Below are positions 35,564 to 44,386 of a DNA stretch of 64,000 nt, piece after piece; positions within the stretch are counted from its first letter, which is position 1; the number at the start of each line of letters is the position of its first letter. The translations under genes and the position numbers were made by a program. Source of the stretch: Citrobacter farmeri (GTDB taxonomy: Bacteria; Pseudomonadota; Gammaproteobacteria; Enterobacterales; Enterobacteriaceae); NCBI RefSeq assembly GCF_019048065.1, contig NZ_CP077291.1:806001-870000 (forward strand). Direction: 5' to 3'. The notes beneath the pieces are model-generated. The model was given only the letters and a program-made list of their open reading frames with translations. It was not told the DNA's origin and searched no databases.

Positions 35564-36330
35564 GAGTGAGTCAGCATATCGCCATCAGCGTGGTGTCGGT
35601 GGCGGTTTTCTTTATCATCTGGCAGGTGGCGGCAACGCGGCAGTGGGTCGATCCACTGTTATTGCCATCGCTCACTGACATCGGCCTGACCACTGAAGAG
35701 CTCCTGGCCGATGGCTATCGTCAGGTGCCGCTCTGGGAACACATTGTAGTGAGCCTCGCACGGGCACTTAGTGCGTTTTCCGTGGCGATTATCATCGGTA
35801 TTCCGCTGGGGCTGTTGATGGGGCTGTCGGATGGTCTGGCGGCGGTGCTTAATCCTTTTGTGCAGTTCCTGCGCCCTTTGCCAAAAATCGCGCTTATTCC
35901 ACTGGCGGTGGTCTGGCTGGGGATCGGCGAGGCATCCAAGTTTTTCCTGATTTTCATCGCCACATTTTTGAGCGTGGTGGTCGGCGCGTCGGCCGCCGTT
36001 GAGCGGATTGGGCGCTCTCGTATTCGCGTGGCGCAAACGCTAGGGGCATCGCGTAAGCAGATTTTCCTGCGCGTAGTGTTGCCGGACGCGCTGCCGGATC
36101 TCTTCACCACCGTCAGGCTCTCCATTGGTATTGGCTGGACGTCGCTTATCGCGGCGGAGATGGTTGCGGCCAGCTCCGGGCTGGGCTGGATGGTGATTAA
36201 CGCCAGCGCTTATCTGCGTACCGATATCGTCATGCTCGGCATTTTGCTGTTGGGCGGCATTGGCTATCTGCTGGATCTGTTACTGCTGGGGCTACAACGT
36301 CTGACGGTGCCCTGGGCGGGGAAAGAATAA
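35560..36330 (+). CDS. ABC transporter permease, TauC/SsuC type
   Basis: 256 residues, six predicted membrane segments. The cytoplasmic ABC-contact loop is RVAQTLGASRKQIFLRVVLPDALPD, near residues 149-173. It overlaps the binding-protein gene by 4 bases and the ATPase gene by 1 base, so the three are one importer. Confidence 0.9.
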   Translation: MRVSQHIAISVVSVAVFFIIWQVAATRQWVDPLLLPSLTDIGLTTEELLADGYRQVPLWEHIVVSLARALSAFSVAIIIGIPLGLLMGLSDGLAAVLNPFVQFLRPLPKIALIPLAVVWLGIGEASKFFLIFIATFLSVVVGASAAVERIGRSRIRVAQTLGASRKQIFLRVVLPDALPDLFTTVRLSIGIGWTSLIAAEMVAASSGLGWMVINASAYLRTDIVMLGILLLGGIGYLLDLLLLGLQRLTVPWAGKE

Positions 36331-37106
36331 TGAGTGCAATAACCCTCGAAAATGTGTCGCTCGCTTTTGCGGCGAAACCACAGCCGTTTACGGTGCTGGA
36401 AGATATCAGCCTGACACTGAACCACGGCGAGTTTGTCGTGTTGCTCGGGCCGTCTGGCTGCGGGAAATCCACCATCCTGAACCTGGTGGCCGGGTTCAAT
36501 AAACCGGATTGTGGTCGGGTCGCGGCTGGTGGCAAAACGGTACGCCAGCCAGGTCCCGATCGCGGGATGATCTTCCAGCAGCCCAATTTGTTTCCGTGGC
36601 TGTCGGTACTGGAAAACGTCACGTTTGGCCCACGGTTGGGGAAACATCGTAAGGATGAAACCAACGCGCAGGCCCAGGCCTGGCTGGAGCGCGTGGGGCT
36701 AAAGGGATTCGAACATCACGCGCCCTGGCAGCTTTCCGGCGGCATGAAGCAGCGCGTGGCGCTGGCGCGCGCCTGGCTGCCTGGTCCGGAAGTGCTGTTG
36801 CTTGATGAGCCGTTCGGCGCCCTGGACGCACAAACCCGACTGATGATGCAGGAGCTGCTGCGTGAGGCCTGGCTTTCCACCGGTACCACGTTGCTCTTCG
36901 TCACTCACGATGTGGAAGAGGCGCTGTTTCTTGCCGATCGCATTCTGATCATGTCGGCAAAACCAGGAAAAATTGTTGATGAGATCGTTCTGCCCTTTGG
37001 CAGGGAACGGGATATCGAAACGCTTGCCGAACACCCCGCCTACAGCGAGATCAAACATCACGTTCTGCATCGGGTGCGCCAGGAAGCAAAGCGGCACTTA
37101 CGTTAA
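36330..37106 (+). CDS. ABC transporter ATPase, TauB/SsuB type
   Basis: 258 residues. Walker A GPSGCGKST at 40-48, Q-loop MIFQQPNLFPWLSV, signature LSGGMKQRVALARA, Walker B VLLLDEPFGALD and H-loop FVTHDVEEAL are all intact. Partner of the two preceding genes. Confidence 0.93.
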   Translation: MSAITLENVSLAFAAKPQPFTVLEDISLTLNHGEFVVLLGPSGCGKSTILNLVAGFNKPDCGRVAAGGKTVRQPGPDRGMIFQQPNLFPWLSVLENVTFGPRLGKHRKDETNAQAQAWLERVGLKGFEHHAPWQLSGGMKQRVALARAWLPGPEVLLLDEPFGALDAQTRLMMQELLREAWLSTGTTLLFVTHDVEEALFLADRILIMSAKPGKIVDEIVLPFGRERDIETLAEHPAYSEIKHHVLHRVRQEAKRHLR

Positions 37107-37159
37107 ATGCCATTCCCGGTGTCGGGAATGAATCAACTGTCATGACTGAGGTGGAAGCA

Positions 37160-38377
37160 ATGAGCAGCAGCGAATTACGAGACCGTCTTGAAATAAGTAT
37201 TCAACAGCACCGGGACGAGTATGTGGCGATAGCCAAAGATATTCACGCCCATCCTGAGACCGGCAATAACGAATATTACGCCAGCGGTTTGCTGACAACG
37301 TTGCTGGAAAAACACGGTTTTGCCGTCACCGTTAACGTCGCCGGGCATGAAACGGCCTTCTGTGCGGTGAAGGAGAGCGGTAAACCTGGCCCAACGATCG
37401 CCTACCTTGCCGAATACGATGCGCTGATTGATATCGGCCATGCCTGTGGGCACAACCTCATTGGGGTGACCAGTATCGCCGCAGCGATTGCCCTTAGTGA
37501 AACGCTGGACCGCACCGGTGGCAAGGTCGTCGTATTGGGGACGCCGGCAGAGGAAGGTGGACTGCGGGGTAAAGGCGGTCTGAATGGCAATGTGAAGGCC
37601 CGGTTCGTGGAGCACGGTTTCCTGAAGGACGTTGATGCGGCGCTGATGATTCATCCGGCGGGTAAAACGCGACTCACAGGCCCATCGCTGGCAAACAATC
37701 ATCTGTATTTCCATTTTTATGGCAAACCCTCTCACGCGGGCAGTTCGCCGCATAAAGGCGTGAATGCTCTGGATGCGCTGGTCCTGCTGTACAACGGGAT
37801 CAGCGTTCTGCGCCAGCAACTGCCGGACGGCATCCGCGTTCACGGCATTATTACCAACGGCGGACAGGCGCCGAATGTGATCCCGGAGTATGCCTCTGCG
37901 CACTATTACATCCGGGCACATACCCGTGAAGAGGTGGTAGCGCTGGAACCGCGTATCCGCGCGATTGCAGAGGGCGTTGCGCTGGCGACCGGCACCACGG
38001 TGAAAATTGAGCACCAGGTCGGGCCGCGAGATTTCAATATTAACCACACGTTGAACAGCGTGCTGCTGGATGAGTTCACCGTTGCCGGGGAGGACGTTGA
38101 ACTGAAAGAAAAAGAGGGGCTTGGCTCCACTGACGCAGGCGATATCAGCCATGCGGTGCCGACAGCCCACCCTTACATCAAGATTGGCCCGGATGAGTTG
38201 ATTGGACACACCGTGGCGTTTCGCGAGGCCGCTAACTCGGTACAGGGATATGACGCGCTCATCACGGGAGCGCTGGTGCTGGCCCGTACCGGGCTGCGCC
38301 TGTTAACGGACGCGGCGCTACTGCAGGAAGCGAAAGACGAATTTGCCGGTCGCACCGCCACCACGCGAGCCGCCTGA
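37160..38377 (+). CDS. M20D-family amidohydrolase (N-acyl amino acid hydrolase type)
   Basis: 405 residues from the ATG at 37160, which has GAGGTGG just upstream; an in-frame ATG at 37142 is possible. Metal and catalytic residues fit the AbgB/aminoacylase group: GHACGHN (Cys96, His98) and PAEEGG (Glu131, Glu132), then FYGKPSHAGSSPHKGVNALDA in the dimer domain. Such enzymes remove acyl groups from N-acyl amino acids or conjugates. It sits between the two ABC importers, so it may release a sulfur amino acid from an N-acylated or peptide form. Confidence 0.87.
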   Translation: MSSSELRDRLEISIQQHRDEYVAIAKDIHAHPETGNNEYYASGLLTTLLEKHGFAVTVNVAGHETAFCAVKESGKPGPTIAYLAEYDALIDIGHACGHNLIGVTSIAAAIALSETLDRTGGKVVVLGTPAEEGGLRGKGGLNGNVKARFVEHGFLKDVDAALMIHPAGKTRLTGPSLANNHLYFHFYGKPSHAGSSPHKGVNALDALVLLYNGISVLRQQLPDGIRVHGIITNGGQAPNVIPEYASAHYYIRAHTREEVVALEPRIRAIAEGVALATGTTVKIEHQVGPRDFNINHTLNSVLLDEFTVAGEDVELKEKEGLGSTDAGDISHAVPTAHPYIKIGPDELIGHTVAFREAANSVQGYDALITGALVLARTGLRLLTDAALLQEAKDEFAGRTATTRAA

Positions 38378-38399
38378 TCCTGACTGGAGTAACATAACA

Positions 38400-39962
38400 A
38401 TGAAAATGCTGTTTTCTGCCGCCGCGTTGATGCTGGCGGCGGTTTTACCCCTGGGAAGCGCACAGGCTGAAAGCGTCGATCGTAACGCCACGCTCAATAT
38501 TGCCTACGGGAATCGGCCGGGCACGCTGGATCCCTATCTGACCACGAACAATGCCACCTCCGATGTGGACCGGCATATTTTCGAGACGTTGTTCACCATC
38601 AACGCAAAATTTGAGCCGGTACCGGAGCTGGTGCAAAGTTATACCCTGAGCGACGATCGTAAAACGTACACCTTTGTACTGCGCGATGGGGTTCATTTTC
38701 ATGACGGGCAATTGCTCACCGCCGATGACGTGGTGGCTTCGATGAACCGCTGGCTGGCGGTGTCGACGCAGGGCAAAGCCAATCTGCCGGGCGTGCAGTT
38801 CACTAAAGTCGATAATAAGACCGTCAGCTTTACGCTGCCCGCGCCTTCACTCATCACCCTTAACGTATTGGCGGATGTGAAAAACATTGCCGCGATCATG
38901 CCGAAACGCATTATCGACGAGGCCAACAGCAGCAAGAAGCCAATCGCCGAACTCATCGGCACCGGCCCTTATAAGCTGGCTGAATTCAAACCCGGTGATT
39001 ATTTGCATCTGACCCGCTATGACCAGTATCAGTCACGCAGCGAACCGGCGAGCGGTTTGTCGGGGCAGAAAAAGGCGAACGTGAAGGACATCTGGTTCCG
39101 CTACATCACCGACGAATCCACCCGCCTGGCGGGGGCGATGACTGGCGAATACGATCTCGTTTTCCAGTTGCCGAAAGACAACATTGATACGTTGAGCAGC
39201 GCGCCGGATCTGTCGCTGTTTCAGCCACAGAGTGGCGGTTCGCTCATTACCTATCTGTTCAATAAAAACCAGGGGCCGTTCGCCAACGTGAAACTGCGAC
39301 AGGCATTTAACCTGGCGCTTGACGTTCATCAGACGCTGCTGGCGGGCTACAGCGATCCGCGTTTCTTCAAAGAAGATCCCTCACTGGGCTTCCCGGATCA
39401 AGTGGACTGGTACAGCGAAGCCGGAAAACCCTTCTGGAATCAACATAAGCTGGATGAGGCGCGGGCGCTGGTGAAAGCCTCCGGCTACAAAGGTGAAGAG
39501 GTGGTGATCATCGCTACCAAAGAATATGCCGAGCTGTATAACCTGGCGATTGTGGCCCAGCAGGTGCTAAAGCAGATTGGCGTGAAATCGCGACTGGACG
39601 TGTACGACTGGCCGACGGTACTGCAACGCCGCCAGGATCCGAAAAACTTCGACCTCTGCGCGCTGGAATTTTCGATGCGTCAGGTACTGCATCAGTATCC
39701 GTTCCTGGATTCCCGGGCGAAATTCCCCGGCCTGAGCGACAGCCCGGAAATTGACAACGTGCTGGATCAAATTAAACAGGCGCCATCGCTGAAAGCGGCC
39801 AGGCCGCTGGTGGATAAACTGAACACGCTGAGCTGGCAATATCTGCCGGTGATTGTGCTGGGCCGTACGACACCGGATGCAGTGGCGATCAAATCTAACG
39901 TGAAAGGCTATCAGGATCTGATCGGCCCCGTTTTATGGAACGTTAGTGTGACGAAACCCTGA
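38400..39962 (+). CDS. Peptide/nickel-type ABC binding protein (DppA/OppA family)
   Basis: 520 residues from the ATG at 38400, with a signal peptide cleaved after SAQA (residue 23). It has the family opening TLNIAYGNRPGTLDPYLTTN and LRDGVHFHDGQLLTADDVVASMNRW. It binds a peptide-like ligand in the periplasm for the next four gene products. The start lies 22 bases after the amidohydrolase stop. Confidence 0.9.
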   Translation: MKMLFSAAALMLAAVLPLGSAQAESVDRNATLNIAYGNRPGTLDPYLTTNNATSDVDRHIFETLFTINAKFEPVPELVQSYTLSDDRKTYTFVLRDGVHFHDGQLLTADDVVASMNRWLAVSTQGKANLPGVQFTKVDNKTVSFTLPAPSLITLNVLADVKNIAAIMPKRIIDEANSSKKPIAELIGTGPYKLAEFKPGDYLHLTRYDQYQSRSEPASGLSGQKKANVKDIWFRYITDESTRLAGAMTGEYDLVFQLPKDNIDTLSSAPDLSLFQPQSGGSLITYLFNKNQGPFANVKLRQAFNLALDVHQTLLAGYSDPRFFKEDPSLGFPDQVDWYSEAGKPFWNQHKLDEARALVKASGYKGEEVVIIATKEYAELYNLAIVAQQVLKQIGVKSRLDVYDWPTVLQRRQDPKNFDLCALEFSMRQVLHQYPFLDSRAKFPGLSDSPEIDNVLDQIKQAPSLKAARPLVDKLNTLSWQYLPVIVLGRTTPDAVAIKSNVKGYQDLIGPVLWNVSVTKP

Positions 39963-40930
39963 TGGGGAAGGCGATGAAAAGATACCTTTTTCACCGTCTG
40001 CTGGCACTGCTACCGGTGCTGCTGGTGGTGTCGGTAGTGGTGTTCTGTCTGATTCACCTCGCGCCGGGCGATCCGGCGCTGGTGATCCTGGGCAATGACG
40101 CGAATCCGCAAGATATTGCCGCGCTGCGTCAGCAGATGGGGCTGGACAGGCCATTGCTGGTGCAGTTCGTCAGTTGGTTTGGTGGGATCCTGTCCGGGGA
40201 TCTTGGGCATTCGCTGTTTCTCAATACCAGCGTCATGTCGCTGTTTTTACAGCACCTGACGCCAACGCTGGCGCTGGCTCTTTATGCCCAACTGATTGCG
40301 CTGCTGCTGGGGCTGGCAGGTGGCGTAGTCAGCGCCTGGCAGCACGGTGGTACGACGGATCGTGTCATTCGTATGCTGGCAACGTTCGGCATGTCGGTGC
40401 CGGGTTTTTTGCTTGGCCTGTTTCTGATCTTCTTCTTTGCCGTTCAACTACGCTGGTTTCCGGTGGTGGGTTATCGCTCCACCAACGATTCTTTCTGGCT
40501 GAACGTCTGGTACTTAACCTTGCCCGCAATTGCGCTGGGATTACGTATTGCTGCGTTGATCGCCCGTATGACCCGGGCAGTGATGCTGGATGTTATGCAG
40601 GAACCTTTCATCAACACTGCACGGGCAAAGGGCGTGCCGGAGCGGCTGGTGCTGCTGCGACATACTCTGAAAAACAGCCTGATCCCGATTCTGACCATTT
40701 GCGGCGAATCGTTCGCCTCCCTGGTGACCGGCACGATCGTTATCGAGAGTGTGTTCGGTATTCCGGGCGTGGGCTCGCTGATTGTGGATTCGATCGAACG
40801 GCGTGACGTGACGGTGATCCAGGGCGTGGTGCTATTGATCACGGTTTGTTACGTGTTGATCAACCTGGCGGTGGATCTGCTGAGTTATCTGGCCGATCCG
40901 CGATTGTCCGTAGACGGAGGGGAAAAATGA
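39962..40930 (+). CDS. ABC transporter permease, DppB type
   Basis: 322 residues. N-terminal membrane anchor RYLFHRLLALLPVLLVVSVVVF, PGDPALVILG, and the ABC-contact loop EPFINTARAKGVPERLVLLRHTLKNSL near residues 213-239. The ATG at 39962 overlaps the previous stop by one base; a start at 39974 is also possible. The stop overlaps the next start by 4 bases. Confidence 0.92.
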   Translation: MGKAMKRYLFHRLLALLPVLLVVSVVVFCLIHLAPGDPALVILGNDANPQDIAALRQQMGLDRPLLVQFVSWFGGILSGDLGHSLFLNTSVMSLFLQHLTPTLALALYAQLIALLLGLAGGVVSAWQHGGTTDRVIRMLATFGMSVPGFLLGLFLIFFFAVQLRWFPVVGYRSTNDSFWLNVWYLTLPAIALGLRIAALIARMTRAVMLDVMQEPFINTARAKGVPERLVLLRHTLKNSLIPILTICGESFASLVTGTIVIESVFGIPGVGSLIVDSIERRDVTVIQGVVLLITVCYVLINLAVDLLSYLADPRLSVDGGEK

Positions 40931-41787
40931 ACCTGCCGAGAAACCCGGCGCTGTTGATCTGGCCCGCCGTACTGGTGGCGATCGTACTGCTGTCGTTTTT
41001 CGCCAGCCTGGTGAGCCCTTACGATCCCTACAGCATCGATCCGTTAAGCCGCTTGAAACCTCCTTCCGTTGAGCACTGGTTTGGTACCGATAACTTCGGA
41101 CGAGACCTTTTTGTTCGCGTGGCGCTTGCGGTGCGGGTGTCGCTCTCGGTTGGCGCGGCGGTGGCGGTGATTGCGGGCGTCACGGGGATCGTCATTGGCC
41201 TGCTGTGTGCCTGGTATCGTCCGGTCGACAGAGTGTTAATGCGTGTCTGCGATGGTCTGTTCGCGTTTCCGTCTTTGTTGCTTGCCATCGCCATTGTGGG
41301 GGTTCTGGGGCCGAATATCGCCAACGTGGTGCTGGCGTTGTCGCTGGTTTACGTGCCATCGATAGCCCGGGTGATCCGCGGCGCGGCGATGGTCATTAAA
41401 GAGAAGAATTTTATCGAAGCCCTGCGTGCGCAGGGGGCGAGCGCTTCGCGCATCATCTGGCTGCACCTGCTGCCTAACGTCATCTCGCCGTTTATTGTGC
41501 AGGTGAGCTGGGTATTTTCCGTGGCCATCCTTACCGAAGCGGCGCTGAGTTTTCTCGGTTCAGGCGTACCTGCGCCAATGCCCAGCCTGGGCAACCTGTT
41601 ACTGGAAGGTAAGACCGTGATCTTTAACGCGTGGTGGATGACCTTTTTTCCGGGGATCGCCATTGTACTGTTGATCCTTGGGCTAAATATCATAGGCGAC
41701 GACCTGAGAGATAACACCGATCCCAACCTGAAGCCTCTGCCGCGTCGCGTGTTACGGCGGTTAAAACAAGGAGGTCGCTATGGCTGA
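40927..41787 (+). CDS. ABC transporter permease, DppC type
   Basis: 286 residues from the ATG at 40927 (GGAGGGG upstream). It has the DppC/OppC signature WFGTDNFGRDLFVRV near 54-68 and the contact loop KNFIEALRAQGASASRIIWLHLLP. ATGA overlap with the previous gene and an 8-base overlap with the next. Confidence 0.93.
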   Translation: MNLPRNPALLIWPAVLVAIVLLSFFASLVSPYDPYSIDPLSRLKPPSVEHWFGTDNFGRDLFVRVALAVRVSLSVGAAVAVIAGVTGIVIGLLCAWYRPVDRVLMRVCDGLFAFPSLLLAIAIVGVLGPNIANVVLALSLVYVPSIARVIRGAAMVIKEKNFIEALRAQGASASRIIWLHLLPNVISPFIVQVSWVFSVAILTEAALSFLGSGVPAPMPSLGNLLLEGKTVIFNAWWMTFFPGIAIVLLILGLNIIGDDLRDNTDPNLKPLPRRVLRRLKQGGRYG

Positions 41788-42769
41788 TAGCTTGCTTGAA
41801 GTGAAAGATCTTGAGGTTCATTTCGCTACCCGGCAGGGCGTGGTCTCCCCGGTGCGTGGCGTCTCCTTCCGGGTTAACACACATGAGACTCTCGGTATTA
41901 TTGGTGAATCCGGTTGTGGTAAGAGCGTGACCGCGCAGGCACTGATGGGGCTACTTTCGCCCCGTACCAGTCGGGTTAGCGGTGAGGTGAAGCTGGCAGG
42001 AAAAGCACTGCATTCGCTATCGGCGAAAGCGCGCCGCCAGCGAAACGGCCATGAGATGGCGATGATTTTTCAGGATCCGCTCGCCAGTCTGAACCCGGTG
42101 ATGACCATTGGCTTACAGATTGATGAAAGCCTGCGGCTGCATACGTCGTTGAATCGATCGCAGCGTCAGCAGAAAATCATCAGCCTCCTGACGCAGGTTG
42201 GTATCGTCGATCCCGCCCGCAGCGCGGGTGCCTGGCCGCATGAGCTCTCTGGCGGTATGCGCCAGCGCGTGATGATTGCAATGGCCATTGCGACATCACC
42301 GTCGTTGCTGATTGCCGATGAGCCTACGACGGCGCTGGACGCCACTATTCAGGCACAAATCCTCGACTTGCTGGAGGAGATTAACCAACAATCGGGCATG
42401 GGGATTGTCATTATCACGCACGATCTGAGCGTGGTCGCGCGGCTTTGCCAGCGGGTGGTGGTGCTCTATGCCGGACAGGTTGTGGAAGAGGCGGATGTAC
42501 ACACGCTGTTTGAGCGTCCGCGCCATCCGTATACCCGTGCGCTGCTGGCGGCGCGTCCGTCGGCGGATCACACGCCGAAAACGCCGTTGGCGGAAATTCG
42601 CGGTCAGGTGCCGGCGTTGCATGACTTGCCTTTAGGCTGCACTTACGCCGATCGTTGCCCGCTGGCGCAGCCGCGCTGTCGGGCACAGGCTCCTGAACTG
42701 CGGGCGGTAGGGTACAAGGCACAACAGGTTCGCTGCTGGCGGGCCGACGAAGCGGGAGTGTTGAGATGA
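41780..42769 (+). CDS. ABC transporter ATPase, DppD type
   Basis: 329 residues. Walker A GESGCGKSV, MIFQDPLASLNPVM, signature LSGGMRQRVMIAMAIA, Walker B LLIADEPTTALD, and the C-terminal oligopeptide-transporter segment with CTYADRCPLAQPRC, a Cys group that binds Fe-S in some DppD proteins. One of two ATPases of this importer. Confidence 0.93.
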   Translation: MADSLLEVKDLEVHFATRQGVVSPVRGVSFRVNTHETLGIIGESGCGKSVTAQALMGLLSPRTSRVSGEVKLAGKALHSLSAKARRQRNGHEMAMIFQDPLASLNPVMTIGLQIDESLRLHTSLNRSQRQQKIISLLTQVGIVDPARSAGAWPHELSGGMRQRVMIAMAIATSPSLLIADEPTTALDATIQAQILDLLEEINQQSGMGIVIITHDLSVVARLCQRVVVLYAGQVVEEADVHTLFERPRHPYTRALLAARPSADHTPKTPLAEIRGQVPALHDLPLGCTYADRCPLAQPRCRAQAPELRAVGYKAQQVRCWRADEAGVLR

Positions 42770-43566
42770 CGACACCGTTGTTAAGCGTTACAAACCTGTC
42801 GAAAACGTTTAGCCGTCGTGGGCAGTCGGTACAGGCGGTGGATAACATCAGTTTCAGCCTGAATGCGGGTGAAACCTGGGCGCTGGTGGGGGAATCCGGC
42901 AGTGGAAAAAGCACGACCGGCCGCCTGGTGCTGGGGTTGACGCCCGCAAGCGCGGGCGAGATCGCGTTTGAGGGGCGACCGCTTGCGGGGCGTAATGCCG
43001 TTGGCTGGCGGAGCGTTCGCCGCGACATGCAGATGATTTTTCAGGACCCGCTTTCATCGCTCGATCCAAAACGGACCATTGGCTATAGCCTGGAAGAGCC
43101 GCTGATCATCCACGGCGCCGGTAATCGCAAGGCGCAGGTTGCTGAGATGCTGGAGCAGGTTGGCCTGCGGCCACAGGATAGCGCCCGCTATCCGCATGAG
43201 TTTTCCGGTGGTCAGCGCCAGCGTCTCGGTATTGCCCGGGCGCTGATCCTGAAGCCGAAGCTGATCGTCTGCGATGAGCCGGTTTCAGCGTTGGATGTTT
43301 CGATTCAATCGCAAATTCTCAATCTGCTGATGCGATTACAGCGTGACTACGGACTGGCGTATCTCTTTATCTCTCACGATCTTAACGTGGTCAGGCACAT
43401 TGCCGACAGAGTGGGGGTGATGTACCGGGGAGCGCTCGTTGAACAGGGGGAAACCGCAGACGTTTTTGCTACACCGCGTCATGACTACACGCGTTATTTG
43501 TTGAATGCCATTCTGCCTGAACATCCGGACACAGAGACGGAAACGCGCGTGGCCGCGAATGGTTAA
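42766..43566 (+). CDS. ABC transporter ATPase, DppF type
   Basis: 266 residues. Walker A GESGSGKST, MIFQDPLSSLDPK, signature FSGGQRQRLGIARAL, Walker B LIVCDEPVSALDVS. It lacks the long C-terminal tail of many DppF proteins. It overlaps dppD-like by 4 bases and is the last gene of the operon; no clear terminator follows. Confidence 0.92.
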   Translation: MTTPLLSVTNLSKTFSRRGQSVQAVDNISFSLNAGETWALVGESGSGKSTTGRLVLGLTPASAGEIAFEGRPLAGRNAVGWRSVRRDMQMIFQDPLSSLDPKRTIGYSLEEPLIIHGAGNRKAQVAEMLEQVGLRPQDSARYPHEFSGGQRQRLGIARALILKPKLIVCDEPVSALDVSIQSQILNLLMRLQRDYGLAYLFISHDLNVVRHIADRVGVMYRGALVEQGETADVFATPRHDYTRYLLNAILPEHPDTETETRVAANG

Positions 43567-44224
43567 GTCTGAAAAGGGCTGTCTGAACGCGGTGTCGTTT
43601 TCTTAGGCGAAAGTGATTTGTCTCTTGGTCCCACTTAACCCGGTACAAATCGCCTCAATGAATGAGTTTGTTGAGTGAAATGAATGACGACATCCGTAAG
43701 GTACAGCCAGGAAATAATTTGAACCATATTATTTGATAACGTGCAGCCTACCGGGCCGATTAAAATAGATCCAAACCGATGAACAGTGGCAGACAATGCC
43801 ACTCCAGACTCAACTCCCCTGAATGCCTTCAGTTTAACTTATCTGCTGATAAATAATGGGCTACTTCTTAACAACAATGTCGCCAGAAGGGTTGGTATTC
43901 ACTCTGGTTTTTTCACTTTTTAACTGGGATAAATCTTCTTATTATGAAACTCCTTAATCAATGGATTAAGAAAAGTAGACTATTTTCTTAGGTTTCACAC
44001 CTGGCATTCTGGGGGTGATGGTGAACAGTCTGACGATCGTCGTCAGAAGAAGGACATCTGGTCTTATGTTTCTCTCTGAAATTAGCGAAAATGTTTTTCC
44101 CCTCACATTAAGCAATAGATGTATAAAAAAAGCTCAAATTATGCTTGCATATAATTTGAGCAAAAGTGTGGCACTTTTTAAACTTCTCTTAGTTAAAGAC
44201 AGTTATAACTTTACTTCCCTGGTG
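43567..44224. other. Gene-poor region after the peptide importer
   Basis: 658 bp with no supported gene. It contains the right copy of the direct repeat and an inverted repeat CTTAATC-AATG-GATTAAG near 43951-43968. On the minus strand around 43868-43940 there is a short open stretch ending in NPSGDIVVKK and a stop but with an in-frame stop close upstream; it may be a gene remnant. Composition becomes AT-rich from about 43850. Confidence 0.5.
43799..43823 (+). repeat. Right copy of the 25-bp direct repeat
   Basis: It matches 28001-28025 at 22 of 25 positions, same orientation, and shares the CTCCA tail of the tRNA end but not the rest of the T-arm. Candidate right boundary of the ars-desulfhydrase insertion. 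Confidence 0.45.
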
Positions 44225-44386
44225 TTACAGGTTATCGCAACCACCGATGATTTTCGAGATAGAGATAGCAGGGTGTAACAAATAATCATAGTCACAATTT
44301 TTAGATTTGTTATAGACACTGCCTGTACAGCCGCTCAGTACGGTGATAGCAGTAATAACCAGAATACCTGTAAAAATTTTCTTCAT
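44225..44386 (-). CDS. Small YhfL-like lipoprotein
   Basis: Translated directly from the sequence: 53 residues, MKKIFTGILVITAITVLSGC..., with lipobox VLSGC (Cys20) and a C-terminus CDYDYLLHPAISISKIIGGC that closely resembles E. coli YhfL as I remember it. GGAG lies 7 bases before the ATG. After processing, the mature peptide is only 34 residues and has three Cys. Function unknown. Its own promoter must lie in the AT-rich region to its right. Confidence 0.82.
   Translation of the reverse strand: MKKIFTGILVITAITVLSGCTGSVYNKSKNCDYDYLLHPAISISKIIGGCDNL

Noticed and set aside
28009..43798. Integrase or transposase gene for the putative island
   Set aside because: All genes in the interval have other clear identities; no integrase, transposase or terminal inverted repeat was seen.
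43868..43940. Minus-strand short open stretch ending NPSGDIVVKK
   Set aside because: An in-frame stop lies close upstream and there is no start with a ribosome site; kept only as a possible remnant.
44015..44278. 87-residue plus-strand open reading frame
   Set aside because: No ribosome site or recognisable domain, and it overlaps the better supported YhfL-like lipoprotein gene on the other strand.
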